Assembly (NCBI RefSeq): GCF_004795105.1
Contig: NZ_SSBL01000010.1
Coordinates: 168,850 to 232,849, forward strand
Direction: 5' to 3'
Source: Streptomyces sp. A0642
GTDB lineage: Bacteria > Actinomycetota > Actinomycetes > Streptomycetales > Streptomycetaceae
Length of the DNA stretch: 64,000 bases
The position numbers and the translations under genes were made by a program. Of the stretch, positions 24,932 through 31,979 are shown piece after piece (position 1 is the stretch's first letter; each line of letters begins with the position of its first letter). The notes beneath the pieces are model-generated. The model was not told the DNA's origin, made no database searches, and worked only from the letters and a program-made list of their open reading frames with translations.

Positions 24932-25818
24932 GCTCCGTCCTCTATGACGCCCAGGGACCGCGCGCCAAACGGCGCAACATCCTCTACACGGCCCTCTTCG
25001 TCCTCGTCGCCGCGGTCGTGGTCTGGTGGGTCTACGACGGCCTCGCCTCGAAGCACCAGCTCGACTGGGTCAAGTGGAAGCCGTTCTTCACCAGCCCCCA
25101 GCCGTGGGAGACGTATCTCTGGCCAGGGCTCTGGAACACGCTGAAGGCGGCGTTCTTCGCGCTGATCATCGCGCTGCCGCTGGGCGCGCTGTTCGGTATC
25201 GGCCGGCTTTCGGACCACCGGTGGCTGCGGATGCCCTCCGGTGTGGTGGTGGAGTTCTTCCGCGCCATCCCGGTACTGATTCTGATGATCATCGCGAACG
25301 CGGTGTACGCCGAGTACACGAACGTCGACACCGACACGCGTCCGCTGTACGCCGTGATCACCGGACTGGTGCTCTACAACGCGTCGGTGCTCGCCGAGAT
25401 CGTGCGCGCCGGCATCCTGACGCTCCCCCAGGGGCAGACCGACGCCGCCAAGGCGATCGGCATGCGCAAGGGTCAGACGATGGTCTTCGTCCTGCTGCCG
25501 CAGGCGGTGACCGCCATGCTGCCCGCGATCGTCAGTCAGCTCGTGGTGATCGTGAAGGACACCGCCCTGGGCGGCGCGATGATGACGTTCCCCGAACTGC
25601 TGGCGTCCGTCCGGCCGATGTCGGCCAACTACGGCGCGAACACCATCGCGTGCTTCACCGTCATCGCCGTCATCTACATCGCCCTGAACTTCTCCCTCAC
25701 CTCGTTCGCGAGCTGGCTGGAGCGACGGCTGCGGCAGCGCAAGAAGAGCGACGGCGGCGGGGGCGCACCGACGACGGTCGGTGAGCCGGAGCTCGTCATG
25801 GACCCGGCCTCCGCCTGA
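24928..25818 (+). CDS. gluD: Glutamate ABC transporter permease GluD
   Basis: This 296-residue second permease has an N-terminal membrane segment (ILYTALFVLVAAVVVWWVY) and a permease core with the EAA-type loop DAAKAIGMRKGQTMVFVLLP. The C-terminal tail is charged and Gly-rich. ATG 24928 overlaps the gluC stop by four bases. A strong terminator follows at 25841, so the operon ends here. Confidence 0.94.
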   Translation: MSSVLYDAQGPRAKRRNILYTALFVLVAAVVVWWVYDGLASKHQLDWVKWKPFFTSPQPWETYLWPGLWNTLKAAFFALIIALPLGALFGIGRLSDHRWLRMPSGVVVEFFRAIPVLILMIIANAVYAEYTNVDTDTRPLYAVITGLVLYNASVLAEIVRAGILTLPQGQTDAAKAIGMRKGQTMVFVLLPQAVTAMLPAIVSQLVVIVKDTALGGAMMTFPELLASVRPMSANYGANTIACFTVIAVIYIALNFSLTSFASWLERRLRQRKKSDGGGGAPTTVGEPELVMDPASA

Positions 25819-25840
25819 CGGGTCGTCGGCGAGGATCCCT

Positions 25841-25874
25841 CGAGGGGCGGTGGCGCGTCTGCCACCGCCCCTCG
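25841..25874 (+). terminator. gluABCD terminator, perfect 14-bp stem
   Basis: Bases 25841-25854 and 25861-25874 are perfect inverted copies around a six-base GCGTCT loop, 23 bp after the gluD stop. Confidence 0.9.
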
Positions 25875-26058
25875 CCGCGTTCCGGTGTCACTTGACGCAC
25901 GCACCGGCAGTAGGTTGCATACGTTCTGTGATCGCGCCCCGAGCCTCCACCGCCGCATCTCCTTCGACGCCGCATTCCGCCTCAGGGGCCGCCCCGGCCT
26001 CCTCGCTCTTCTCGTGCGCCTCCTCGCGTCCGACCACAGGAGTTCCGGGGGCCGCGCC

Positions 26059-27672
26059 GTGGACCCGGTGATCATCGTCGGTGCCGGGCCCGTGGGCCTG
26101 GTGCTGTCGCTCGCGCTCGCGGCGCAGGGCGTGCCCTCGGTGCTCCTCGACGAGGATCCCGGCAGGGACGAGACGCGCCCGGCCCGCACGGTGGTGCTGC
26201 GCGAGGACACCGCCGACCTGGTGGAACGGCTCGGCTGCAAGACGCTCCAGGACGAGGGCCTTCGCTGGTCCGGCTGGCGGTCCATGCGGCGCCGGCAGCT
26301 CGTACGGGAACTGCCGCTCGCCGAAGGTGCGGCCCTCGGCGGCCTGCCGTCCGCCCCCGTCCACGTACCGCAGCACGCGCTGGTGCGGGGCCTGCGGAAC
26401 GCGGTGGCCGCGCAGGAACTCGTACAGACGGCGGGGCCCAGCCGGATCGACACGCTGGAGCAGGACCCCCACGGGGTCACGGTCCACACCCGGGAGCCCG
26501 GTTCGACCTGGTGGCGCGGGAGCTACGTCGTCGGCTGCGACGGGGCGAGGTCCACCGTGCGCAAGCTCCTCGACATCCGTTTCCCCGGGCGTACGGCGGT
26601 GGAGCGGCACGCCGTCGCCGCGCTGCGCACCGAGCTGCCCTGGCCGGGCGAGGCCGTGCTGCACCGGCTGCCGCCCTGGCGCACCGGTGGCGCCGAGGTC
26701 ACCGCACGGCCGCTGCCGGACGGTGTCTGGCGGCTGGACTGGCTGCTGCCGCCCCGCGGTGAGCTCGTCACGCCGGACGTGCTGGTCAGCCGGGTCCGGG
26801 ACACCCTGGCGGGCTGGTGCGGCGAGACCCCGCCGTACGAACTCCTGGACACCGGCGTCTACACGCTCCACCACCGGCTCGCGCGGCGGTGGCGGGTGAA
26901 GCGGGCCTTCCTGGCCGGGGACGCCGCGCATCTGCTGGGCGCCCTCGGCACCCAGGGGCTCGACGAGGGGCTGCGGGACGCCGAGAACCTCGCGTGGAAG
27001 CTGGCGCTCGCCTGGCATCACGGCGCGTCCGACGTCCTCCTCGACAGCTACCAGGCCGAGCGCCGGGCCGCGGTCGCCTCCCGGCTGCGCGCAGCCGACC
27101 AGTCGCTGCCGATACTGCGGGGCGGCGGGGGCCTGCGGACCCTCGTGCCAGGGAGCGCACGGGGGCACGACTCGCTGCTCACCGACGGACATCTGGGCTG
27201 CGGCCCCCTCGGTGCGCCCCCCTCCTACTCCCATTCCCCCCTCGCGCCCCCGCGCGCCGAGGCGCACACCGCGGTGGGTACGCCCCCGGGTGCGCCGGTC
27301 GCCGATGTACGGGTCACGGCTCCGGACGGAACACGCGTACGGCTCCGGGAGCGCCTGGGGCAGGGGCATCTGCTGGTGGTGCTGGTGGCCCCGGGTACCG
27401 GGGTGTGGGACCGGCGGCACTGGATGCGGGCCGGGATCATGCCCCGGCTCGTCGAGACGGTCGACGCCCTGCCCGTGAAGGCCGAGCTGCTGGTCGCCGA
27501 GAGCTACCCGGCCGCGTCCGCGCACACGGTGCTGCTGATCAGGCCGGACGGCCATCTGGTGGAGTCGTTCGGCGGGGTCCGGCCGGCCGAACTCCGCGCG
27601 GCGGCGGACGCGGCGCGCGGCGGCGCGGTCCTCACGTCCGTAGGCTCCGACCGCACCGCGGACGTCAACTGA
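26059..27672 (+). CDS. FAD-dependent aromatic-type monooxygenase
   Basis: This 537-residue flavoprotein belongs to the PHBH/MhpA-like hydroxylases. It has an N-terminal GAGPVG Rossmann motif (residues 8-13), the DG motif VVGCDGARSTVRKLL, the GD motif FLAGDAAHLLGALGTQGLDEG, and a C-terminal thioredoxin-like domain (about 410-530) as in MhpA-type enzymes. The usual GAPxMNxG of the GD motif is changed to GALGTQGL. I placed the start at GTG 26059 because the Rossmann strand begins at once; the frame is open to 25885 and a GTG at 26017 is possible. The substrate is unknown. It stands alone after the glu terminator. Confidence 0.85.
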   Translation: MDPVIIVGAGPVGLVLSLALAAQGVPSVLLDEDPGRDETRPARTVVLREDTADLVERLGCKTLQDEGLRWSGWRSMRRRQLVRELPLAEGAALGGLPSAPVHVPQHALVRGLRNAVAAQELVQTAGPSRIDTLEQDPHGVTVHTREPGSTWWRGSYVVGCDGARSTVRKLLDIRFPGRTAVERHAVAALRTELPWPGEAVLHRLPPWRTGGAEVTARPLPDGVWRLDWLLPPRGELVTPDVLVSRVRDTLAGWCGETPPYELLDTGVYTLHHRLARRWRVKRAFLAGDAAHLLGALGTQGLDEGLRDAENLAWKLALAWHHGASDVLLDSYQAERRAAVASRLRAADQSLPILRGGGGLRTLVPGSARGHDSLLTDGHLGCGPLGAPPSYSHSPLAPPRAEAHTAVGTPPGAPVADVRVTAPDGTRVRLRERLGQGHLLVVLVAPGTGVWDRRHWMRAGIMPRLVETVDALPVKAELLVAESYPAASAHTVLLIRPDGHLVESFGGVRPAELRAAADAARGGAVLTSVGSDRTADVN

Positions 27673-27766
27673 GCGAGGTGAGCGCACCGCGCCCGCACCT
27701 CCCGGCGCCCGGCCGGACCGCAGACGCCGATTGACCGACGCAGGCGCACATGGTGTACTCCCGACC

Positions 27767-27853
27767 ATGACCGACACCGATGTGCGCCTGTGGCGGAGGG
27801 TCCATATGGACCTGCTTCGCTATGCGGGCTGCGTGTGTCGACCGTCCTTCTGA
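27767..27853 (+). CDS. 28-residue cysteine-containing leader peptide
   Basis: The peptide contains RLWRRVHMDLLRYAGCVC and ends CRPSF. Short peptides of this pattern are widely annotated as putative leader peptides upstream of sulfur-metabolism genes in Streptomyces. It lies 72 bp upstream of cysteine dioxygenase. Cys codons 22 and 24 (TGC, TGT) sit six and four codons before the end, and a hairpin follows at 27864-27895. By analogy with cysteine-rich upstream ORFs in mycobacteria, ribosome stalling at these codons could set expression of the downstream genes. That mechanism is inference. The ATG at 27767 is the likely start. Confidence 0.75.
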   Translation: MTDTDVRLWRRVHMDLLRYAGCVCRPSF

Positions 27854-27863
27854 ATCGCTTCCT

Positions 27864-27895
27864 CCTGCCCCCCGCGCGCTGTGACGTGCGGCAGG
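27864..27895 (+). promoter_or_regulatory. Candidate attenuator hairpin between leader peptide and cysteine dioxygenase
   Basis: CCTGC at 27864-27868 pairs with GCAGG at 27891-27895. Inside it CGCGC near 27873-27877 can pair with GTGCG near 27886-27890, leaving a four-base C bulge. The hairpin starts ten bases after the leader stop codon, close enough for a stalled ribosome to affect its folding. Confidence 0.4.
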
Positions 27896-27925
27896 GGCCT
27901 CCACGCGAACTCTCAGGACGGTCCC

Positions 27926-28468
27926 GTGTCTGCCTCGCCCCTCCCCTCCCCTGTCCCCGTGCGTACGACCGACCCCGGTCCGACCGCTGCGGAACTGCTC
28001 GACTTCGTCCGCCGCACCGCCGCGGACACCGCGCTCATCGCCTCCCTTCCCCTCGATCCCGAGGGCCGTACCTGGATCCGGCTCGACGGCCCCGGCGGCA
28101 GTGAGGCCTGGCTGATCGGCTGGCCGCCCGGCACCGGCACCGGCTGGCACGACCACGCGAACTCCGTCGGCGCCTTCCTCACCGCGGCCGGCACGCTGAA
28201 GGAGCACGCCCTCGCCGCCCGGCTGCCGACCGACGGCTGGAAGACCCTGGAACTGGCCGAGGACATCGACCGGAGCCGGGAGTTGACGGCGGGGCAGGGC
28301 AAGGCTTTCGACCGGCACCACGTCCACGAGGTGCTGAACGAGTCCGCCACGGAACACGCCGTCTCCGTCCACGCCTACTACCCGCCGCTGCCGCAGATCC
28401 GGCGCTACAGCCGCAACGGTGCGGTACTCCGCCTTGAGCAGACCGAACGCCCGGAGGACTGGCAGTGA
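27926..28468 (+). CDS. Cysteine dioxygenase (type I, cupin)
   Basis: This 180-residue cupin oxidises cysteine to cysteine sulfinate with a mononuclear iron. Iron ligands fit His75 and His77 in GWHDHANS and a His from HHVHEV (131-136). The last His of that block also fits the catalytic position. The C-terminal half has SVHAYYPPLPQIRRY, typical of bacterial CDO. GTG 27926 follows AGGACGG. Its stop overlaps the rhodanese start, and the leader peptide upstream suggests control by cysteine supply. Confidence 0.9.
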   Translation: MSASPLPSPVPVRTTDPGPTAAELLDFVRRTAADTALIASLPLDPEGRTWIRLDGPGGSEAWLIGWPPGTGTGWHDHANSVGAFLTAAGTLKEHALAARLPTDGWKTLELAEDIDRSRELTAGQGKAFDRHHVHEVLNESATEHAVSVHAYYPPLPQIRRYSRNGAVLRLEQTERPEDWQ

Positions 28469-28875
28469 GCGGCGTACAGCCTGGGGGTGGTGACCACCCG
28501 GTCGGGATCGACGAACTCCTGGAACGGGTCCGGACCGGCTTCGAGCGGCTCGGACCGCGGGAGGCGAAGGCGGCGGCCGAAGAGGGCGCGCTGCTCGTGG
28601 ACATCCGCTACGCGGAGCTGCGGGCGCGGGACGGGCTGATCCCTGGGGCGCTGGTCGTCGAACGCAACGAACTGGAATGGCGGCTGGACCCGCAGGGAAG
28701 CCATCGCGCCGCGGAGGCCGTGAGCCACGGCCTGCGGGTGGTGGTGATCTGCAACGAGGGGTACGCGTCGAGCCTGGCCGTCGAGTCGCTGCACCGGCTC
28801 GGACTGTACCGGGCGACGGACCTCATCGGCGGCTTCCAGGCCTGGCGCGCGGCGGGGCTCCCGGTCGAGGGGTGA
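28465..28875 (+). CDS. Rhodanese-like sulfurtransferase
   Basis: This 136-residue single-domain rhodanese has the active-site Cys96 in VVVICNEGYASS and the CH2 block DLIGGFQAWRAAGLPV. It may transfer or carry sulfane sulfur. It starts at a GTG overlapping the cysteine dioxygenase stop (GTGA), so the two are translationally coupled. Together they form a two-gene sulfur catabolism operon behind the leader peptide. Confidence 0.9.
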   Translation: MSGVQPGGGDHPVGIDELLERVRTGFERLGPREAKAAAEEGALLVDIRYAELRARDGLIPGALVVERNELEWRLDPQGSHRAAEAVSHGLRVVVICNEGYASSLAVESLHRLGLYRATDLIGGFQAWRAAGLPVEG

Positions 28876-28915
28876 CCGGGAGCCCGGGATGTCAGGGCCT
28901 CGGCACCTTCCGGGT

Positions 28916-28950
28916 CCAGTGACCGGGAGCCGCCGGGGCCCGGTCACTGG
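28916..28950 (+). terminator. Terminator of the cysteine dioxygenase-rhodanese operon
   Basis: CCAGTGACCGGG and CCCGGTCACTGG form a perfect 12-bp stem with an 11-base loop, 41 bp after the rhodanese stop. Confidence 0.75.
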
Positions 28951-28974
28951 GGCCCGCGCGCCTTCGGGGTTCGG

Positions 28975-28991
28975 TGACCGGGGCCCGGTCA
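28975..28991. repeat. 17-bp perfect palindrome with the TGACCGGG word
   Basis: TGACCGGG and CCCGGTCA flank a single G. The same TGACCGGG word also occurs at 28873 and 28920, so three copies lie within 120 bp. It may be a second termination hairpin. Confidence 0.6.
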
Positions 28992-29012
28992 TCGGTCCCG
29001 CGCCCATCGGCT

Positions 29013-29107
29013 CGCGGGCTTCGGGATCCGGGGGTTTGGGAGCCCGGGGGTTTGGGAGCCCGGGGGCTTCGGAACCCGGGGGCTTCGGAACCCGGGGGCT
29101 TGGGACC
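29013..29107. repeat. 16-bp tandem repeat, about six copies
   Basis: Units CGGGGGTTTGGGAGCC (twice, 29029-29060) and CGGGGGCTTCGGAACC (twice, 29061-29092) follow a degenerate first copy and precede a 15-bp last copy. The pairs of identical units show stepwise duplication. There are no spacers, so this is a minisatellite and not a CRISPR. Confidence 0.9.
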
Positions 29108-29184
29108 GGTGGCGCGGTTGGGGTGTGCGCCGGGCCGTCCGGCCGGACGTCACCGGCTCGTGACGGCCTCGACCGGGCGGGCCT

Positions 29185-29855
29185 TCAGGGCCAGCCTGCC
29201 GGGCCGGAGCCGTGGGGGTCCCGGGAGCCATGGGGGTCCCGGGAGCCATGGGGGTCCCGGGAGTCGTGGGCGTATTCGCCCGGCCCGGGGAAGGCCAGCA
29301 GGCGGGTGTGGACCGTGCGGGCGCCCGGCGGGGTCTCGGCGTCGGGTCTCTTGTAGCGGTTCATGAGAGCGATGTACTCCTCGAAGAACTGCTGGAGTTC
29401 GGGGAGCGTGAGCCGCACGGAGCCCCGTGAGTACGCGTGCGCGTCGGCCCACTCGTCGGGTCCCCCGCCGTCCCCCGCGGCCCCGCTCTCGCGCTGGAGC
29501 CGCTCGAAGAGTTCGAGGTCGGCGGCGTACGCGTGACGGTTCAGCTCCTCCATCACGGCCCGCATTCCGGGCGTGCGCCGGGACGGCGGCGGGAACCGGC
29601 GGTCGCCGGGGAGCGCCCGCCACCACCGCGCCCGGCGCCCACCCGGCACCTGCGGAACGGTCTCGGCGACGAAGCCGTACCGGGCGAGTTCGCGCAGGTG
29701 GTGGCTGGTGGCCCCGGAGTTCAGAGCCGGGGCACGGGCGAGGTCGCCGGGCCGTGGAGCGTGAGGTGCTGAAGCATCTGCTGGCGTCGCGGCTGGGCGA
29801 GGGCCTTGAGAGCGGCCAGCTCCGTGATCTCGGCGCCGCCGGGCTTGTCTGGCAT
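29185..29855 (-). pseudogene. Frameshifted ArsR-family transcriptional regulator
   Basis: The N-terminal frame starts at ATG 29855 and reads EITELAALKALAQPRRQQMLQ in outline through HLTLHGPATS, the start of an ArsR winged helix. It hits a stop at 29721. The rest of the domain (LNSGATSHHLRELARYGFV) continues in another frame down to 29185. The break is near 29738-29746. Family members usually read GPATSADLARALGLNSGATS here, so a short deletion between two GACCTCG words would explain it. The C-terminal part carries a tail of three SRDPHG-type repeats encoded by an 18-bp DNA repeat. A sequencing error or strain-specific inactivation are both possible. Confidence 0.7.
29212..29265. repeat. 18-bp tandem repeat, three copies, in the ArsR tail
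   Basis: Units of ATGGGGGTCCCGGGAGCC (first copy begins GTG) occupy 29212-29229, 29230-29247 and 29248-29265. On the coding strand they give SRDPHG repeats, so changes in copy number would keep the frame. Confidence 0.92.
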
Positions 29856-29874
29856 GCATCACACACTGCTGTGT

Positions 29875-29890
29875 GCACAGATGTCTGTGC
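29875..29890. promoter_or_regulatory. 16-bp perfect palindrome upstream of the ArsR pseudogene
   Basis: GCACAGA and TCTGTGC are perfect 7-bp arms around TG, 20 bp before the regulator start. A second, weaker dyad (CACAC and GTGTG) lies at 29862-29875. ArsR regulators usually repress their own promoter through such dyads, so this is a good operator candidate. Confidence 0.55.
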
Positions 29891-30020
29891 CCTGGAGCGT
29901 TCCGACCTCTTCCCCGGCGGTTTCCCCCGTACCCGAGCGACTCCCCGCCGCTGAACGGCCACCCGGCCGAGCGCTCCGTATCGGCCACTCCCGGGCGGCC
30001 ACTTCGGGTCGGCCCTCCAG

Positions 30021-30160
30021 GTCGGCCCCTTCACGTCGAGGGCTCCCGGCCAGCCGATCCGAGTCGGCCGCTTCACATCAGGGCTCCCGGCCAGCCGATC
30101 CGGATCGGCCGCTTCACATCGGGGGCTCCCGGCCAGCCGCATCACGTCCGGACGTCCCGG
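30021..30160. repeat. 41-bp imperfect tandem repeat, about three copies
   Basis: The unit GGGCTCCCGGCCAGCCGATC followed by a GTCGGCCGCTTCACATC part begins at 30040, 30081 and about 30123, with a partial copy before 30040 and a decaying copy after 30150. The array sits about 200 bp upstream of the DUF6197-like gene. Confidence 0.85.
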
Positions 30161-30355
30161 TCAGCCGCTCCGAATCACCGGATGCCGCCGCGACACACCC
30201 GTATGGCCTTGCTCCGGTGGAGCGAACCGCGGACCGGACGGACATTCGCCTCAACGGCGACGGCCACCACGGCACCGCCGCACACCGCCACGGCATCGCT
30301 GTGCACCGCACCACCACGGCATCGCTTTGCCACGCCACGACGGGAAGCCGCACCC

Positions 30356-30997
30356 ATGCCGACCCCCACGATCGCCCTCACCCCCGACGAACTGGACCTC
30401 CAGGCCGCTCGCCTCCATGACACGGAGGCCTGGCAGGAGATCGTCAAGGGGTGGGACCGCACCGTCCCCGAACCTCCGAACCCCGTCTCATCCGGTCCGG
30501 CGCAGGGCCGACCGGACTCGTCGGGCGACTGGCGCGATCTGCTGTCCGTGCCGGTGGAACAGCTCATCTCCGACACAGTGCGCGCGCTGCCGGCGCCCCT
30601 GCCACGCGAGCGTCCGCTTCCCGGGCGTATCGGTGCGGTGCTGCCGGACCGCCTTCACGCCTGGCGGCGCATCGGACAGCCGGAGGTGCGGCCCTCCGTC
30701 CATCTCGCCCATGCCCGGCAGATCCTGACCGAATGGGGCTGGCAGAACACCCCGTACCGGCTTCGCAACGCCCGGGGCGCCCGCTGCGTCTGTGGTGCCA
30801 TGCTCACGGCTCACCGTCTGGGCTACGGATCTGCGTACACCGTGGACCGCGCCGGCGCCTGGCTGATCTCCGAGCTCCGTGCCCAGGGGTGGACCGGACT
30901 GATCGGGCCATGGAACCGCTACCCGGGGCGCACCGCCGCGGAAGCCCTCGCCCTGATCGACGCCACCATCAGCCGTGCGGCCCGCGCCGGGCAGTAG
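30356..30997 (+). CDS. Hypothetical protein, DUF6197-like
   Basis: This 213-residue soluble protein is not recognised with certainty. The central part (HLAHARQILTEWGWQ, GARCVCGAMLTAHRLGYG) resembles DUF6197 proteins, which pair a GW helix with a C-x-GA motif. The N-terminal half is Pro-rich. The C-terminus, WNRYPGRTAAEALALIDATI, looks globular. ATG 30356 follows GGGAAG. It is an isolated gene without informative neighbours. Confidence 0.65.
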   Translation: MPTPTIALTPDELDLQAARLHDTEAWQEIVKGWDRTVPEPPNPVSSGPAQGRPDSSGDWRDLLSVPVEQLISDTVRALPAPLPRERPLPGRIGAVLPDRLHAWRRIGQPEVRPSVHLAHARQILTEWGWQNTPYRLRNARGARCVCGAMLTAHRLGYGSAYTVDRAGAWLISELRAQGWTGLIGPWNRYPGRTAAEALALIDATISRAARAGQ

Positions 30998-31226
30998 CAC
31001 CCCGACGGCGGACAACGGCGAGGAAGCTCAACGGAGCACGCAAGCCTGCCGGGCGACAGGTGCGCGGCTCGACAGGCGATGGGCGCGAGGCGCGACCGGG
31101 CCGCGCAGATCAGAGCCACAGGGCGGCCACGACGACGCGTGCCGTCGGCCCGGGCCACGCGGGCCGGAGTCACTGGCGACGTGCGTGCGGCTGCCGCTGC
31201 CACGGCGACCGCGACCGCGAGGACGC

Positions 31227-31976
31227 TCAGAACGGCTCGTCCAGCCCCTCCGTGTCCTCGCCCTCTTCTTCCAGTGCCCGGCGCACCACGCGCAGGGCCA
31301 TGCCCTCCCCGTACCCCTTGCGCGCGAGCATGCCCGCAAGACGGCGAAGCCGTTTGTCGCGCTCCAGGCCCCTTGTGGACCGGAGCTTGCGTGCGACGAG
31401 CTCGCGCGCCGTCTCCTCCTCCTGATCGGAGTCGAGCCGGCCGACGGCCTCGTCGATCACGGCGGCGTCCACGCCTTTGGTCCGCAGCTCACGGACCAGC
31501 GCGCGGCGGGCCAGACCGCGTCCGTGGTGCCGGGACTCCACCCACGCATCCGCGAACGCGGCGTCGTCGATCAGCCCGACGTCCTCGAAGCGCGACAGCA
31601 CTTCTTCGGCCGCCTCATCCGGGATCTCCCGCTTGCGCAGGGCGTCCGCCAGCTGCTTGCGGGTGCGCGGAGTCCCGGTGAGCAGGCGCAGACATATGTT
31701 GCGCGCCTCCTCGACCGGATCGCGCGGTTCCCCCTCCTCGGCCCTCGACGACGAGGGGGAACCGCTGTCCCTGGAACGGGAGCGGGAACGGCGCCCCGCC
31801 CCCTCACCGAATCCGGCTCCCGCACCCCTGCCTCTGCCGCGGCCGGTCCTGGTGCCCGGCTCGCGGGAGAGGCCGGGCTCGTCGTCCGGTCCGGCCGTGT
31901 GTCCGGCGGCGAATTCGAAGCCGGGGCCCGCGCCGGGATCGGCGGCGCTGCCCGGCCACTCCGTACGGCGCGTCAC
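31227..31976 (-). CDS. recX: RecA regulator RecX
   Basis: RecX binds RecA filaments and limits their activity. The 249-residue protein has a long disordered Gly/Arg/Ser-rich N-terminal extension (about 80 residues) before the RecX helical repeats: ARNICLRLLTGTPRTRKQLADAL, LIDDAAFADAWVESRHHGRGLARRAL. The extension is typical of Streptomyces RecX. The GTG start at 31976 lies three bases after the recA stop, so the genes are one operon. Confidence 0.93.
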   Translation of the reverse strand: MTRRTEWPGSAADPGAGPGFEFAAGHTAGPDDEPGLSREPGTRTGRGRGRGAGAGFGEGAGRRSRSRSRDSGSPSSSRAEEGEPRDPVEEARNICLRLLTGTPRTRKQLADALRKREIPDEAAEEVLSRFEDVGLIDDAAFADAWVESRHHGRGLARRALVRELRTKGVDAAVIDEAVGRLDSDQEEETARELVARKLRSTRGLERDKRLRRLAGMLARKGYGEGMALRVVRRALEEEGEDTEGLDEPF

Positions 31977-31979
31977 GGG

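Larger units (their letters stand above)
28876..29184. other. Repeat-rich convergent intergenic region
   Basis: This 309-bp gap lies between the converging rhodanese and ArsR genes and holds no gene. It contains a 12-bp-stem hairpin (28916-28950), a 17-bp palindrome (28975-28991) built from the same TGACCGGG word, and a 16-bp tandem repeat array (29013-29107). Confidence 0.8.
29856..30355. other. Divergent region between the ArsR pseudogene and the DUF6197-like gene
   Basis: This 500-bp gap contains the palindrome at 29875-29890 and the 41-bp tandem repeats at 30021-30160. I see no convincing gene: the open frame that continues upstream of the rightward gene is repetitive and Pro/Ser/Arg-rich, as expected for random GC-rich DNA. 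Confidence 0.7.

Noticed and set aside
29873..30355. N-terminal extension of the DUF6197-like gene
   Set aside because: The frame is open but reads through 41-bp repeats as Pro/Ser/Arg-rich sequence. ATG 30356 has a ribosome-binding site.
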